DNA of 64,000 bases, from positions 181,501-245,500 of the forward strand of contig NZ_CP119075.1 in the NCBI RefSeq assembly GCF_029023725.1. The letters are read 5' to 3'. Positions 57,601-64,000 of the stretch are shown here, piece after piece; within the stretch, counting starts at the first letter, position 1; each line of letters opens with the position of its first letter. This DNA is from Synoicihabitans lomoniglobus (lineage in GTDB: Bacteria > Verrucomicrobiota > Verrucomicrobiia > Opitutales > Opitutaceae). The notes under the pieces were generated by a model. It had not been told where the DNA came from. It worked only from the letters and a program-made list of their open reading frames with translations, and searched no databases. Position numbers and translations under genes: made by a program.

Positions 57601-60600
57601 GCTGCGCAACTTACCCTCGACCTCGATCCGGATGACGACGTGCTGGCCGCCGTCGGGCTCCAGCTCGATGGCAGCTACCAGTTCATCATGAACACGACGG
57701 GCGAGGACGTGGACTTCGCGCTGCCCACGGAGTTGGCCGCCACGGCTGCGGTGGAGCGGATTCATCTGCCGCGGGGACCGCCGTCGCCGGATGGCGAGAG
57801 TGTCGGTGAAGCCGGCGCCTACCTCATCGTGCGCGCCAACGGCACGCTGAACATTCTCGATGCCGTCGCCATGGAGGGGGTCTACGATCTCACCATCGCG
57901 GGCGGGGTGCTCGAACTGGCGTTCGACGCGACCGTGCGTCTCGGCCTAGGCGAAGTGACGTTCTACTCCTACGCGGCGACTGGCCGTTTCCGGATCGATG
58001 ACAGTGGCATCTACGGGCAGTCGGAACTCGAACTCGACGTGTCACTGGGTCTGCCGATCCTCGGACTGGGTTTCAGTTTGGACGCTGATTACTTGTTGCA
58101 GGTCAACACGACCGGCGAGGACCAGGTGCTCGATGATGTCGATATCGAAGGGGGCAACTATGCCCGGGTTCGCGCCGAAGGCAGCCTGACCGTCGGTCTG
58201 CTCCAGCTCGATGGAGTCTACAACATGGCCGTCGGCCTCCATGGTTTGGACGTTGCCGCAGCGGGGTCGGTGAGCATCGGCATCGGCGATGCGATCCTCT
58301 ACTCTTACGGCTTCGCCGGTGCGCTGCGGATTCAGGAGGATGGCATCTACGCGAGCCTCGACCTGAGTGTCACTTACAACGGCGGCACGGCCTACGGATT
58401 CAGCTTTGGCAGCGACGCGAGCTATACGCTGAGCTTTAATACGACCGCGTCCGAAATTGACGGCGTGCCGGCCGGGCTCGGTGCCCGCATTCGCGTGATC
58501 GGCACCTTGATCATCGGCAACTGGGAAATCGATGGCTCCTATGATCTGACCGTTACGACGACGGGAATCGCGCTCAAGGTTTCGGCGGCGCTCGTGATGC
58601 GAGCGGGCGAGGACGAGCTGTTCAGCGTGCCGCTGGATTTTGAAATCGAGCTAACCTTCCCGGGCATCGTGGAAGAAGTCGAACTGGCGATTTCGCTGGA
58701 TGATCTCGGCATTGATATCCCGGGTCTCGAACTGAGCGGTGTGGCCAAGGTGATCATCAACACCACGGCGGAGGCGCAGGGTGACATTCCGGCGGGACCG
58801 ATTCTGCAGTTCACGATCGATGGTCAGGCCGTGATCGGCGGGTTGGCGCTCGACGGACACTTTGCGTTCGAAAGCTCGCTCAGCGGCACCACGATGGCGG
58901 CGGATTTCGCGGTCAACCTCGGTCCGGAGGAAGCGCCGTTGCTGAGCTTTACCGGCGAGGGCTCGTTCCGACTCGGACTGCTCGGCGTGGCGGGTTACGT
59001 CGAGATTGCGCTGACCGGAGGCGTTGAGACCTACACGGATTTCTTTGGCGCGGACTTTGTCTACTTCATCGAGGCCAACACCCGGGCCGTCCCGGTGACG
59101 CTCGGAGAGCGCGAGTTGCCGGCCGGACCCTCGGTGACGATTGGGGCGGCGGGCACGTTGTCGGTGGTGGGGTTTGATTTCTCCGGTGCCTACCGGCTGA
59201 GCGCTGGCTTGAATGGCGTGGAGATCGCGATGAATGCGAACGTGGCGATCAGCCTGCCCGATGTGAGCGGAGGCGGGGACGACTTCACGCTGATGACCTT
59301 TACGGCGGCGGGCGGACTGCAACTCGGGCTCGATGGCCTGGTGGCGGCGTTCGATGTGACGCCGGACTTTGTGGACTTTGCCGCGGTGGGCTTGGAGCTC
59401 AATGTCGATGCGACCTACTCCCTGCGCGTCAATACGACCGGCGACGCTCAGACTGTTGGCGACGTGGAGTTGGAGGCCGGTCATTATGCGCGGGTCACCT
59501 TCGCCTCCAGCCTGACTTACGGCATTTACCACTTTGATGGCCTCTACAGCCTTTCAATCGTCGACGACACCGCCGAGCTGCTGATGGATGCGGAAGTCGT
59601 CGCGGTGCTGCCGGCGATCCTCCCGGGCGGAGATGACATCGAGCTCTTCCGCATGGGCGCGCAAGGCGGATTGCGGATCGCACCGGAAGGCGTAGTGGCT
59701 GCAATCGAATTGGACGCCGGGTTGCTCGATCAACTCACCTTGCTGGATATTGCGTTGCCGATTGGCGCGACTCAGACCTTTGCCCTGCATTTCAACACGA
59801 CCGGCGAAGCCCAGACGCTCGGTGAAGTCGAACTGGTGGCCGGTCGCTACGTGAAGGTAGTCACCACGGGTGAGATGCAGGTGGGACCGGCCCGCCTCTC
59901 GGGACTTTACAGTCTCATGGCGGGCGACACCGGGTTGGAAATCGTATTCGACGCCGATATCTTTCTTGGTGTGCCGGACACGGATCTCAGTCTGCTGCGC
60001 TGGCATGTGGAGGGCGGCTTCTCGTTGAGTGCGCGCGGCATCGCGGGGGCGGTCGAGCTGGAGACACCGTTGGGTCTGGCGGGGCTGGAAGAAGTCGGGC
60101 TCCAAATTGAAACCCTCGGCCAAGAGGCGATCCGAATCTTCCGCATCAATACGACCGGCGAGGAAGTGACGCTGGACGATGTGGTGCTGGAAGCGGGGCA
60201 CTACATTGAGTTCATCACCTCCGATACGTTTTCAATTGGCTTCGCCCGCATCGTCGGCACCGCAACGTTCCGGCTCGGCAGTGAGGGACTGCTGATCGAC
60301 GTGCATGGCGAATTGTTCTTTGGCCTGCCGGAGGTGCCGGGCTTCGAGGAGTTCGGGTTCTACGACCTGGACATCAACGCGGAGCTCGCGATCACCGGCG
60401 AAGGCATTTTCGGTCGGGCGGCTCTGACGCTCGGCGTCGACTCGATCGAGGTCGCCGGCATCGATCTGACACCCGACTACGACTACGGCATCTTCCTGTC
60501 GGTCAACACGACGGACTCGGCACAGGTGGTCGATGGCGAGTCCATCCGCGCTGGTTCCACCAACTTGTCCATGCGGATTTCATTGGGAATCGCCGGTCAG

Positions 60601-63600
60601 ACCCTGGTGCAGGAAGTGCTCTTCACCATCGACTACGAGCAGCACGTCATCCTCGGATTGATGCGCGGCAGCTTCGACATCACGCTGGGGGATTGGAATC
60701 CGTTCCACTTCGACGAGACGGGCATCATGCTGTTGGCGGCGGACGGCATGGCGCTGGACCTGTCGCTCACCCTCGATGGCGGCGACGGCATTCCCGGAGT
60801 CACGCTCGACGGCGCGTGGAATCTGCGGGCGAGCACCTTTGCCGGGGCGACCACCCTCGGCGGCTACACTGTCGGTGAAACCGTGGTGCCCGAACTGGTA
60901 TTTGATTCCGGCAGTGTGTTCCGCCTCGGCATGAGTGGCACGATGGAAGTCGGCGGCCTGCTGCTGGACGGTGACTACCTCTTCGAGATCGCCGATGGCA
61001 TCGGTCTCTTCGACACGACACTCACCGTGACCTTTGACGCTACGCTGCGGCTCCAGATTGCGGATACAACGTTGCTGGCCTTCCACGCCGCGGGTGGTCT
61101 GCGGCTGGGCGTGACGGGAATTTACGGTGGCCTGGATCTCTCTCTCGCGACCGACGGACTGGATACCGATGGACTCGGCTTCAATCTCGACGCGACCTAT
61201 CGGCTCGAACTCAACACGACGGGCGATGCGCAGACGGTCGGCGAGTTGGAGTTGCCCGGAGGACCCTATGCCCGGGTGCGGGTGGAGGGCGACCTGATCA
61301 TTGGCGCGTTGCGGATGTCGGGCGTTTATGCGTTCAGTGTGGCGTCGGACGGTATCATGATCGACGCGACGGGGACGGTGTCGCTCGGCGTCGCCGGGAT
61401 CACGTTCTACACCTACGATTTTGACGGCGAATTCGCGCTCGATTCGACGGGGCTCTACGCGAGCCTGAATCTCGACGTGGCGGCCAGCGGTCGCGACCAA
61501 TACGGCTTCGGTTTCGGGGCCGACGCGAGCTACACCCTCGGGATCAATACCACCCATACCGAGCGCGACGGCATCGCGCCGGGCCTGGGTGCGCGGGTGC
61601 GGGTCGAAGGGAATCTGGAGATTGGCGATATATCCATCGCGGGCGTCTACGATCTGACGGCGTCGACCACCGGGATCGGCTTCGCCGCTTCGGCGGCGCT
61701 GGTGCTCAAGGTGGAGGACACGGTGCTGTTCGAGGCGCCGCTGGAATTCAGTTACGAGTTGGAAATCCCGGGCATAGTGGACGAGATCACCCTCGATCTT
61801 TCGGCGGAGGAGCTGGGCATCGATATTCCGGGTCTGGCGTTGGCCGGGGAGGCGGCGATTGTCATCAACACGACGGGAGTGGCGCAGGGTGACATCCCGG
61901 CCGGCCCGCTGCTGCAACTCGCGGTCAACGGCACTGCGACGGTGGGGGATCTGGAGCTGTCCGGCCGGTTTGGCTTTGAGAGTTCGCTCAACCGCACGCG
62001 CATGATCACCAGCTTCGACTGGATCGTGGGCGATGAAGCGGATCCGTTGCTCAGTTTTGCCGCGACTGGTGCGTTCAACCTCGGGCTTGATGGGATCGCC
62101 GGCATCTTTGATCTGCAGATCTCCGGTGGCGATGAGAGCATCACCGATCTCCTCGGCACGGATCTCACGTATCAATTGGTGGTCAATGCGACCACGAGCG
62201 AATACGAGCTCTTCGATCAGACGCTGCCGGCCGGTCCGCTTTACCAAATCGAGGCCCACGGCGCGATGCATCTGGCCGGCCTTACCTTCAACGGGGACTA
62301 CGTGCTGCGGATCAGCGGCGACGGATTGCAGATCGCGACCGACGCGACGTTGAATGTCACGGTGCCTTCGCTGACCGGCGGCGACGACTTGGAAATCCTG
62401 AGCTTTGCGGTCGCGGGTGGCCTGGCCGTGGACAGTGCCGGCGTGGCGGCAGCTTACGAACTTTCGCTCAACTCCTCGGGGCTCGATGCGTTCGGCTTCG
62501 AAATTGATCCGGCGGCTTCTTATGAACTGCGCCTCAACACCACTGGCGAGTCGCGGACCTTTGGTGACATCGAACTCGAGGCCGGCGTTTACGGCCGCGT
62601 CGAGATCGACGGCACGCTTTCCTTTGGCATTGCCGAGATGACCGGACTCTACCGCTTGGAAGTCGACACGGCGGGCGTCGTCGAGCTGCAGTCGCAGGCG
62701 GAGTTGGTGATGAATCTGCCGGGCGTGGGCGAGTTGATGAGGTTCTCGCAATCGGGTGGCTTCCGGATCGATGGCAGCGGCGTTATCGCGGCCATGGATC
62801 TGGAGCGCAGCCTGGTCTCCGATCGGTTGGAGATCGCAGGAATCACGCTGCCATTCACGGCCGAGCAATCCTTCCTGCTGCGCGTCAACACCACCGGAGA
62901 GGCGCGGGAGATCGCGGGAGTCGACTTGGAGGCGGGCAACTACTTTGCGATCGATTCCGTCGGCGAGCTCGACCTGGGCTTGATCCATGGTCTGGGCGAA
63001 ATGACGTTCCTCGCGGGCGACGGGGTGCTCGACATTCGTTTGAATGAAGAGGCCGTGCTCGGGATTCCGTTTACCGATGTGCAGCTTTATTCGTGGAATG
63101 TGCAGGGCACGCTGCACGTGGACAGTGCGGGTGCGTATGGCGCGTTGAGCCTTGATCAGCAAGTGGGGCTGACGGGCCTCGATTCGATCGGCATCGCGTT
63201 GGACGATCTCGGCATGGAGCAATCGCAATGGTTGATCTTCAACACCACGGGAGCGGAGCAGACGGCGGGTGATCGCACGTTGGAGGCGGGCAATTACGTC
63301 GAACTTGAGAGCACCGGATCGTTTTCCATCGGCGTGATGCGGCAGGTCGGGACGACCCGGATCCGTGGTGATGGCGAAGGTCTCACCGTCTCGGTCGATG
63401 GCGTGCAGTATTTTGGCATCCCGGGTGTATTCACTCTGATGGAAACGGGCATCAACGCGGATTTCCACATCACCGGCGAAGGCGTTTACGGACGCGCTCA
63501 TCTCACCCAAACCCGCGACGGCATCGAAGTGGGTGGTCTCAATCTGATTCCGGAGCTGGACGCCGAATCCGTGCTGGCGATCAACACGACCGGTTCGACG

Positions 63601-64000
63601 CAGACCGTTGACGGTGTGGACTTGGCGGCGGGCACCTTCAACCTCGCCTCGAAGGTATCGTTCGAAGTGTTCGCGCAGCGATTCGACGGTCAGGCGATCT
63701 TCACGATCGATGCGGTGCAGGGCTTTGGCGCCATGCGGTTTGAAGGTGAAGTGGGCATTGGCATCGGCGATTGGGAACCGTTCACCTTCGACGCGGACGG
63801 CTTCATCGTGATCGGCGAGGCGGGCGCGGCGATCAATCTCAACCTGGCCCTGGCGGGCGGCGTCGGCGTCCCCGGACTGTCGTTTGAGGGCGATTGGTCC
63901 CTGCGGGCCAGCACCATGAGCGAAGGGATCACCATCGCGACCTTCTCCGTCGGGGGCATCGACGTGCCGGAAGTTTCGATCGAGGCGGGCACGATGTTGC
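48619..64000 (+). CDS. Giant LEPR-XLL surface protein with repeat arrays (runs off the window)
   Basis: From the ATG at 48619 the frame stays open to the last base, at least 5,127 codons. The N-terminus (RFAVEALEPRVMLSADG, LEPR at residues 17-20) is the LEPR-XLL signature of giant Planctomycetes/Verrucomicrobia proteins. Residues about 84-1,450 hold four solenoid-like modules starting at Trp84, 417, 775 and 1158 (WTNAAGGNWSDTANWANG..P..G). Residues about 1,500-2,880 are less repetitive, with DTNGNGVQDEGE, a possible Ca2+ site. From residue about 2,895 an array of units of about 110 residues, each centred on NTTG (INTTGEAQTVGDVELEAGHY), continues to the edge. No catalytic domain is seen. It is presumably a secreted or surface adhesin or structural protein. 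Confidence 0.9.
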   Translation, partial: MAVRRAEFADRFAVEALEPRVMLSADGLGVGAVGFDAGARLEINVAADDFNGGSTALIDGGDSDDFGDVDTPIAMADEIVEATWTAAAGGDWADAANWQDGHVPVAGDDVVIDGLGADATIELAGDTPAFSSFTINGGTVAIDGSLQTGTLTVADGATLQLSGNGASSITGVVSIAAGGTMTLTDTASLNFSGSTWTHEGNFSLSSGTGFEQSDGAVNIDGGEFRIAEGATARMTYTWADFLVNGGELIVDGLLEGQGNTEINIYAGATLSGHGTVSNDRAVSVYGTVNPGDGAGGVGTLTIDADVLFRSQTDDPANPWSLHLDIIDADQADRLVVTGSAELNAHGEVTLDASAADFGDTATGTLIDTDGRLITVGTALTTPIVTIIAGADDTVSSSWVGTNGRLTVETYSPLVVAWTNAAGGNWSDTANWANGRVPSAGEGVTITGLNEDAVITVDGLDLSLGSLSLDAGELVLTNGTSLTVSTGGTLSLVDLTLTGSALNLSGDAVATITGDVAIDTTSEIALGGSAQLTQSGGSWTLAGSARFSVAGTAAFAQNGGVFASNDTSDVAFTESSTWTISGGEYRLSPTATAGLSDAAALTVSGGTITFGGSGSNLSAAALIEFTAGTIAGYGALSANGGINVGGTINPSSPEGSTGWIQISGAVNFTADWNVHLDILDVTTTTSASMDFLSINGDATFGGTGAVVLDASAADFGSTASGTQVGDASGLFYVTGTATGAPTIQVTDGVDDTVVGVWDADRAAIVTETYSPLAATWIAAAGGNWSDTANWANGRVPSAGEDVTITGLNEDAVITVSGLSITLGDLSLDGGLVVDDASALTLGNLAVDGALTVQGNSTFNLTGATHAVGGDLTVASGSTLDISSTGVLSWTGTAVNLSGTMRLNDTAQFNLSGGELNILASGFLELLDQTVLNQTGGTLALVAADSDMALSDDSTWNLSAGLATVADGAVLRTHWRTTINFSGGVIELDGGRIGTSPEVGFSDSVFNFTGGELRGSGTLWIDNDVTIGGTISPGLGDGGTGTIVIDSYTPEANTISFVAGWRVNLDIASAADTDVLELLGAVNFAGAGTVALDASSADFTGVDSGTVLADPNGLIEVSGAITGEEGTITVTSGATDTVVGSWSETGHLVVQKYSLTMIAWSNAAGGDWNEASNWAGGIMPTAGDTVTISGLDGDATISLTGNTPVLAGLSIDSGALTINGGLLTSDLTVSGDAAVSITGAADSVVTGNVSVATDASLELRSGATLTWSGATWQQTGFFNVDGVSTTLVQTAGVITLSDTNVFAANSGGTIQLSGGEFEVPTGAYLNFYHSSKLTIDGGNLMLSGGTVSAYNESVVTLSAGTIAGVGTFIVNHEMNVAGTIRPGGDGATGTLNFVQGEDNVDGAISFTGAWAIELDVLGAADFDVLTFDAAVSFGGTGAIAVDASAANFADTVEGSAINGMMTVDGTVTGDPTVNVTAGDTYSVTADWSGAALTVATVGGISATTAAEIINDGLTAATATLQSMLGGFNLGTIDFAGQGRTAWTVPTLPSALTDLFNLSALSDSLALPAIDAATSTADAITALEAAGYTVTTPGTGADLVATLARNVATDRPVDGGYAGATWSLPDGLLAGVADEVTLAAVLKLTATLMQNVVFELRDGVFTLLSDTYLALALAGGAALSGTARQSNQTVATTGTSTFDVDVRVHHAEGGTTASAAGTVAVELALAGEPVALSYGNTYTLARDVGSLSTTTTSTETLTGVLTLAGVTDSEGVSTTFALNGTEAGDGLSWTLAGAGSDLQWLTFAVSGWSFSVGLNASTFAGTGSFTTALDFLAGDDGAPSTTLAATFTQDELTFTGTLDAASIAVTNPAGGIYLDITTFSSTTTVTGDLDAGTWSGQLTFSGGESDFTAGGDTFAGTITDGDDADAFAVEGSYDFATQAFSTTVDQLELVATTIVRIAAAGVVLRHQRNVTEEQELLAMADVPVELLFLTSAPSTGPPSFTAASLSLRTNGLTIGSGSLTTDSLTLGEGIALADVSVSLDGFSFLDGTTMGHNVAITAASAALFDGNGEYVATAGTLSGTYDFSSATDRLALNAEEFDLNAAGEFSLSLSGVALRPESTVVFSATDVTVTFDGLGTEGTISQLAIAGDGTLSFTTFDIDDGAVGQTVRLGGILSFTVTAVEVGFAEDTNGNGVQDEGEAIFTLAHSFLRATGTVDFDALAMLPFATVVTIGATTLDDGTDTAEVDLRSVDGTLMPWASDAIGLGLAGITIGDVFALSGSVTLGYYAAGAWLADFGGSLAISASTVADDLSGSLTATITGSVDVETGVLTIGAEFAISFTIGDYVNVTDAAIGFGMTVMTIDGESGGFTFAEPSVELQSASVGEIAVTFGALLELSATEATFDFTATGDEVMLSVGSLTAALPGIGLSGTASNFAVAANGLPVPLEDFGVSFSWDATASGLIPIPDWLPISVSVFELKWPDLVADPLDFTLRLSAEVGIDHLAGSDLTIYGSIENLIIDIGALKSGAFPIVGLGEVALAVGGNISTAKVSAGLVLGILRLDADGNEIAADDTTTPVADGILWGAVQGAINVAGYGGLQIYLGLSEFGPLQGYIKATVPVTIPYVGIAFTDFRAGITFNSSLPSIDSALELQEHPEFTPAGDLSFSQWRDLLKTSLSNQVAAHAEAGNFGVLLNPFTIEGGVTIFSIYASTASFNIQADFKMDSTGNFLARGAFQLGGTISFTANLYINMSDFITEGEGRVLFLAELPNELPVAMIYGELSFDFGETVDPDNPPSAPFEQFTIRLAGGARLEVAGIPGFALEGSVSFEVALNAPSLHVIIDGHAALPFLGDVVGLAGDFRVFFGADETVELAGILALAPADFTLLEALGITMDAVTLLRFNTTSEAIDYTLTIAGQSEPRTFTVDAGEASILVEGVIGLAPLGTELFRLGGLFSMTFSANGLDVLAAGELTAGPVAAPLLRFNATGYLHFEVVGIVPGVAAQLTLDLDPDDDVLAAVGLQLDGSYQFIMNTTGEDVDFALPTELAATAAVERIHLPRGPPSPDGESVGEAGAYLIVRANGTLNILDAVAMEGVYDLTIAGGVLELAFDATVRLGLGEVTFYSYAATGRFRIDDSGIYGQSELELDVSLGLPILGLGFSLDADYLLQVNTTGEDQVLDDVDIEGGNYARVRAEGSLTVGLLQLDGVYNMAVGLHGLDVAAAGSVSIGIGDAILYSYGFAGALRIQEDGIYASLDLSVTYNGGTAYGFSFGSDASYTLSFNTTASEIDGVPAGLGARIRVIGTLIIGNWEIDGSYDLTVTTTGIALKVSAALVMRAGEDELFSVPLDFEIELTFPGIVEEVELAISLDDLGIDIPGLELSGVAKVIINTTAEAQGDIPAGPILQFTIDGQAVIGGLALDGHFAFESSLSGTTMAADFAVNLGPEEAPLLSFTGEGSFRLGLLGVAGYVEIALTGGVETYTDFFGADFVYFIEANTRAVPVTLGERELPAGPSVTIGAAGTLSVVGFDFSGAYRLSAGLNGVEIAMNANVAISLPDVSGGGDDFTLMTFTAAGGLQLGLDGLVAAFDVTPDFVDFAAVGLELNVDATYSLRVNTTGDAQTVGDVELEAGHYARVTFASSLTYGIYHFDGLYSLSIVDDTAELLMDAEVVAVLPAILPGGDDIELFRMGAQGGLRIAPEGVVAAIELDAGLLDQLTLLDIALPIGATQTFALHFNTTGEAQTLGEVELVAGRYVKVVTTGEMQVGPARLSGLYSLMAGDTGLEIVFDADIFLGVPDTDLSLLRWHVEGGFSLSARGIAGAVELETPLGLAGLEEVGLQIETLGQEAIRIFRINTTGEEVTLDDVVLEAGHYIEFITSDTFSIGFARIVGTATFRLGSEGLLIDVHGELFFGLPEVPGFEEFGFYDLDINAELAITGEGIFGRAALTLGVDSIEVAGIDLTPDYDYGIFLSVNTTDSAQVVDGESIRAGSTNLSMRISLGIAGQTLVQEVLFTIDYEQHVILGLMRGSFDITLGDWNPFHFDETGIMLLAADGMALDLSLTLDGGDGIPGVTLDGAWNLRASTFAGATTLGGYTVGETVVPELVFDSGSVFRLGMSGTMEVGGLLLDGDYLFEIADGIGLFDTTLTVTFDATLRLQIADTTLLAFHAAGGLRLGVTGIYGGLDLSLATDGLDTDGLGFNLDATYRLELNTTGDAQTVGELELPGGPYARVRVEGDLIIGALRMSGVYAFSVASDGIMIDATGTVSLGVAGITFYTYDFDGEFALDSTGLYASLNLDVAASGRDQYGFGFGADASYTLGINTTHTERDGIAPGLGARVRVEGNLEIGDISIAGVYDLTASTTGIGFAASAALVLKVEDTVLFEAPLEFSYELEIPGIVDEITLDLSAEELGIDIPGLALAGEAAIVINTTGVAQGDIPAGPLLQLAVNGTATVGDLELSGRFGFESSLNRTRMITSFDWIVGDEADPLLSFAATGAFNLGLDGIAGIFDLQISGGDESITDLLGTDLTYQLVVNATTSEYELFDQTLPAGPLYQIEAHGAMHLAGLTFNGDYVLRISGDGLQIATDATLNVTVPSLTGGDDLEILSFAVAGGLAVDSAGVAAAYELSLNSSGLDAFGFEIDPAASYELRLNTTGESRTFGDIELEAGVYGRVEIDGTLSFGIAEMTGLYRLEVDTAGVVELQSQAELVMNLPGVGELMRFSQSGGFRIDGSGVIAAMDLERSLVSDRLEIAGITLPFTAEQSFLLRVNTTGEAREIAGVDLEAGNYFAIDSVGELDLGLIHGLGEMTFLAGDGVLDIRLNEEAVLGIPFTDVQLYSWNVQGTLHVDSAGAYGALSLDQQVGLTGLDSIGIALDDLGMEQSQWLIFNTTGAEQTAGDRTLEAGNYVELESTGSFSIGVMRQVGTTRIRGDGEGLTVSVDGVQYFGIPGVFTLMETGINADFHITGEGVYGRAHLTQTRDGIEVGGLNLIPELDAESVLAINTTGSTQTVDGVDLAAGTFNLASKVSFEVFAQRFDGQAIFTIDAVQGFGAMRFEGEVGIGIGDWEPFTFDADGFIVIGEAGAAINLNLALAGGVGVPGLSFEGDWSLRASTMSEGITIATFSVGGIDVPEVSIEAGTML
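48877..52120 (+). repeat. Four solenoid-like repeat modules in the giant gene
   Basis: The motif W-x-A-A-G-G-(N/D)-W ... N-W-x-x-G-x-x-P-x-x-G occurs at Trp84, 417, 775 and 1158 (near 48868, 49867, 50941 and 52090). Two modules share the exact string TANWANGRVPSAGE. Each is followed by Thr/Ser/Gly-rich strands, a G-G-T-(I/V)-(N/S)-P-G stretch and VVLDASAADFG-like motifs. Spacings are 333, 358 and 383 residues. Confidence 0.85.
57304..64000 (+). repeat. NTTG array with a 3.1-kb higher-order duplication in the giant gene
   Basis: NTTG-type motifs start at 57304, 57691, 58105, 58438, 58759, 59077, 59431, 59794, 60148, 60505, 61213, 61546, 61867, 62185, 62536, 62887, 63241 and 63583. From 58105 the spacings run 333, 321, 318, 354, 363, 354, 357, 708 and from 61213 they run 333, 321, 318, 351, 351, 354, 342. 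The same irregular pattern repeating shows duplication of a 3,108-bp block. The window ends before the second block finishes. Confidence 0.9.

Noticed and set aside
48609-63992. Many long minus-strand ORFs across the giant gene, including one of 976 residues at 60580-63510
   Set aside because: They are antisense to one continuous plus-strand frame that carries coherent motifs and repeats, and they are rich in Arg, Ser and Pro as shadow frames of GC-rich DNA are. They have no start context and no recognised domain.

Overview
The window is a high-GC bacterial chromosome segment that looks like Verrucomicrobiota, most probably class Opitutae. The evidence is a PEP-CTERM protein, a giant surface protein with an LEPR-XLL N-terminus, phytanoyl-CoA-dioxygenase-like genes each paired with an AraC regulator, a MetH encoded by two genes, and many short palindromic intergenic repeats. 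This placement is inference from gene content; no rRNA marker is present.

Layout. 1-2.5 kb: two translationally coupled heparinase II/III-like genes (the first is cut by the window edge and absent from simple ORF lists). 2.8-9.5 kb: mgtE, a 281-bp tandem array built from a REP-like hairpin plus the tail of a GNAT gene, then GNAT, SRPBCC, WYL-regulator and M61 peptidase genes. 9.6-16.7 kb: secreted proteins of unknown role, two small lipoproteins, a TonB-dependent receptor under a TPP riboswitch, and a membrane/AsmA-like fusion protein. 16.9-26.3 kb: two divergent AraC/PhyH cassettes, plsC, galM, a TylF-like methyltransferase, a subtilase and a DUF488 protein. 26.5-30.1 kb: a PEP-CTERM protein, then a lower-GC accessory cassette (mobile mystery proteins A and B plus an unrecognised gene). 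30.1-40.6 kb: a vitamin B12 and methionine region. Here the split metH and a MOSC gene run leftward, with a cobalamin-riboswitch-like leader, and btuB-btuF-btuC-btuD-cobO run rightward. 40.6-47.4 kb: a lipoprotein joining FKBP, TPR and thioredoxin domains, a DUF547 protein, a heterodimeric ABC exporter and the tmRNA gene. 47.6-64 kb: a LuxR-type regulator followed by one open reading frame that runs off the right edge (at least 5,127 codons).

How the genes fit together. The clearest system is cobalamin economy: outer-membrane uptake (BtuB), periplasmic binding and ABC import (BtuF, BtuC, BtuD), adenosylation (CobO), and a B12-dependent enzyme (split MetH) transcribed divergently from the same intergenic region. 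That region holds a cobalamin-riboswitch-like aptamer on the metH strand, an AT-rich dyad, and an unexplained foldable leader before btuB. A second vitamin circuit is the TPP-riboswitch-controlled TonB receptor, a likely thiamin transporter. The most unusual object is the giant surface protein. Its C-terminal half in the window is an array of about 110-residue units centred on an NTTG motif, and the irregular unit spacing recurs with a 3,108-bp period, so a block of about 1,036 residues has been duplicated.

Repeats are a theme. REP-like hairpins, a long hairpin inside the btu operon, a palindromic repeat between the two metH genes, a repeat inserted in frame inside metH, and an inverted repeat that encodes the BtuF signal peptide all suggest that short mobile repeats have shaped genes here.
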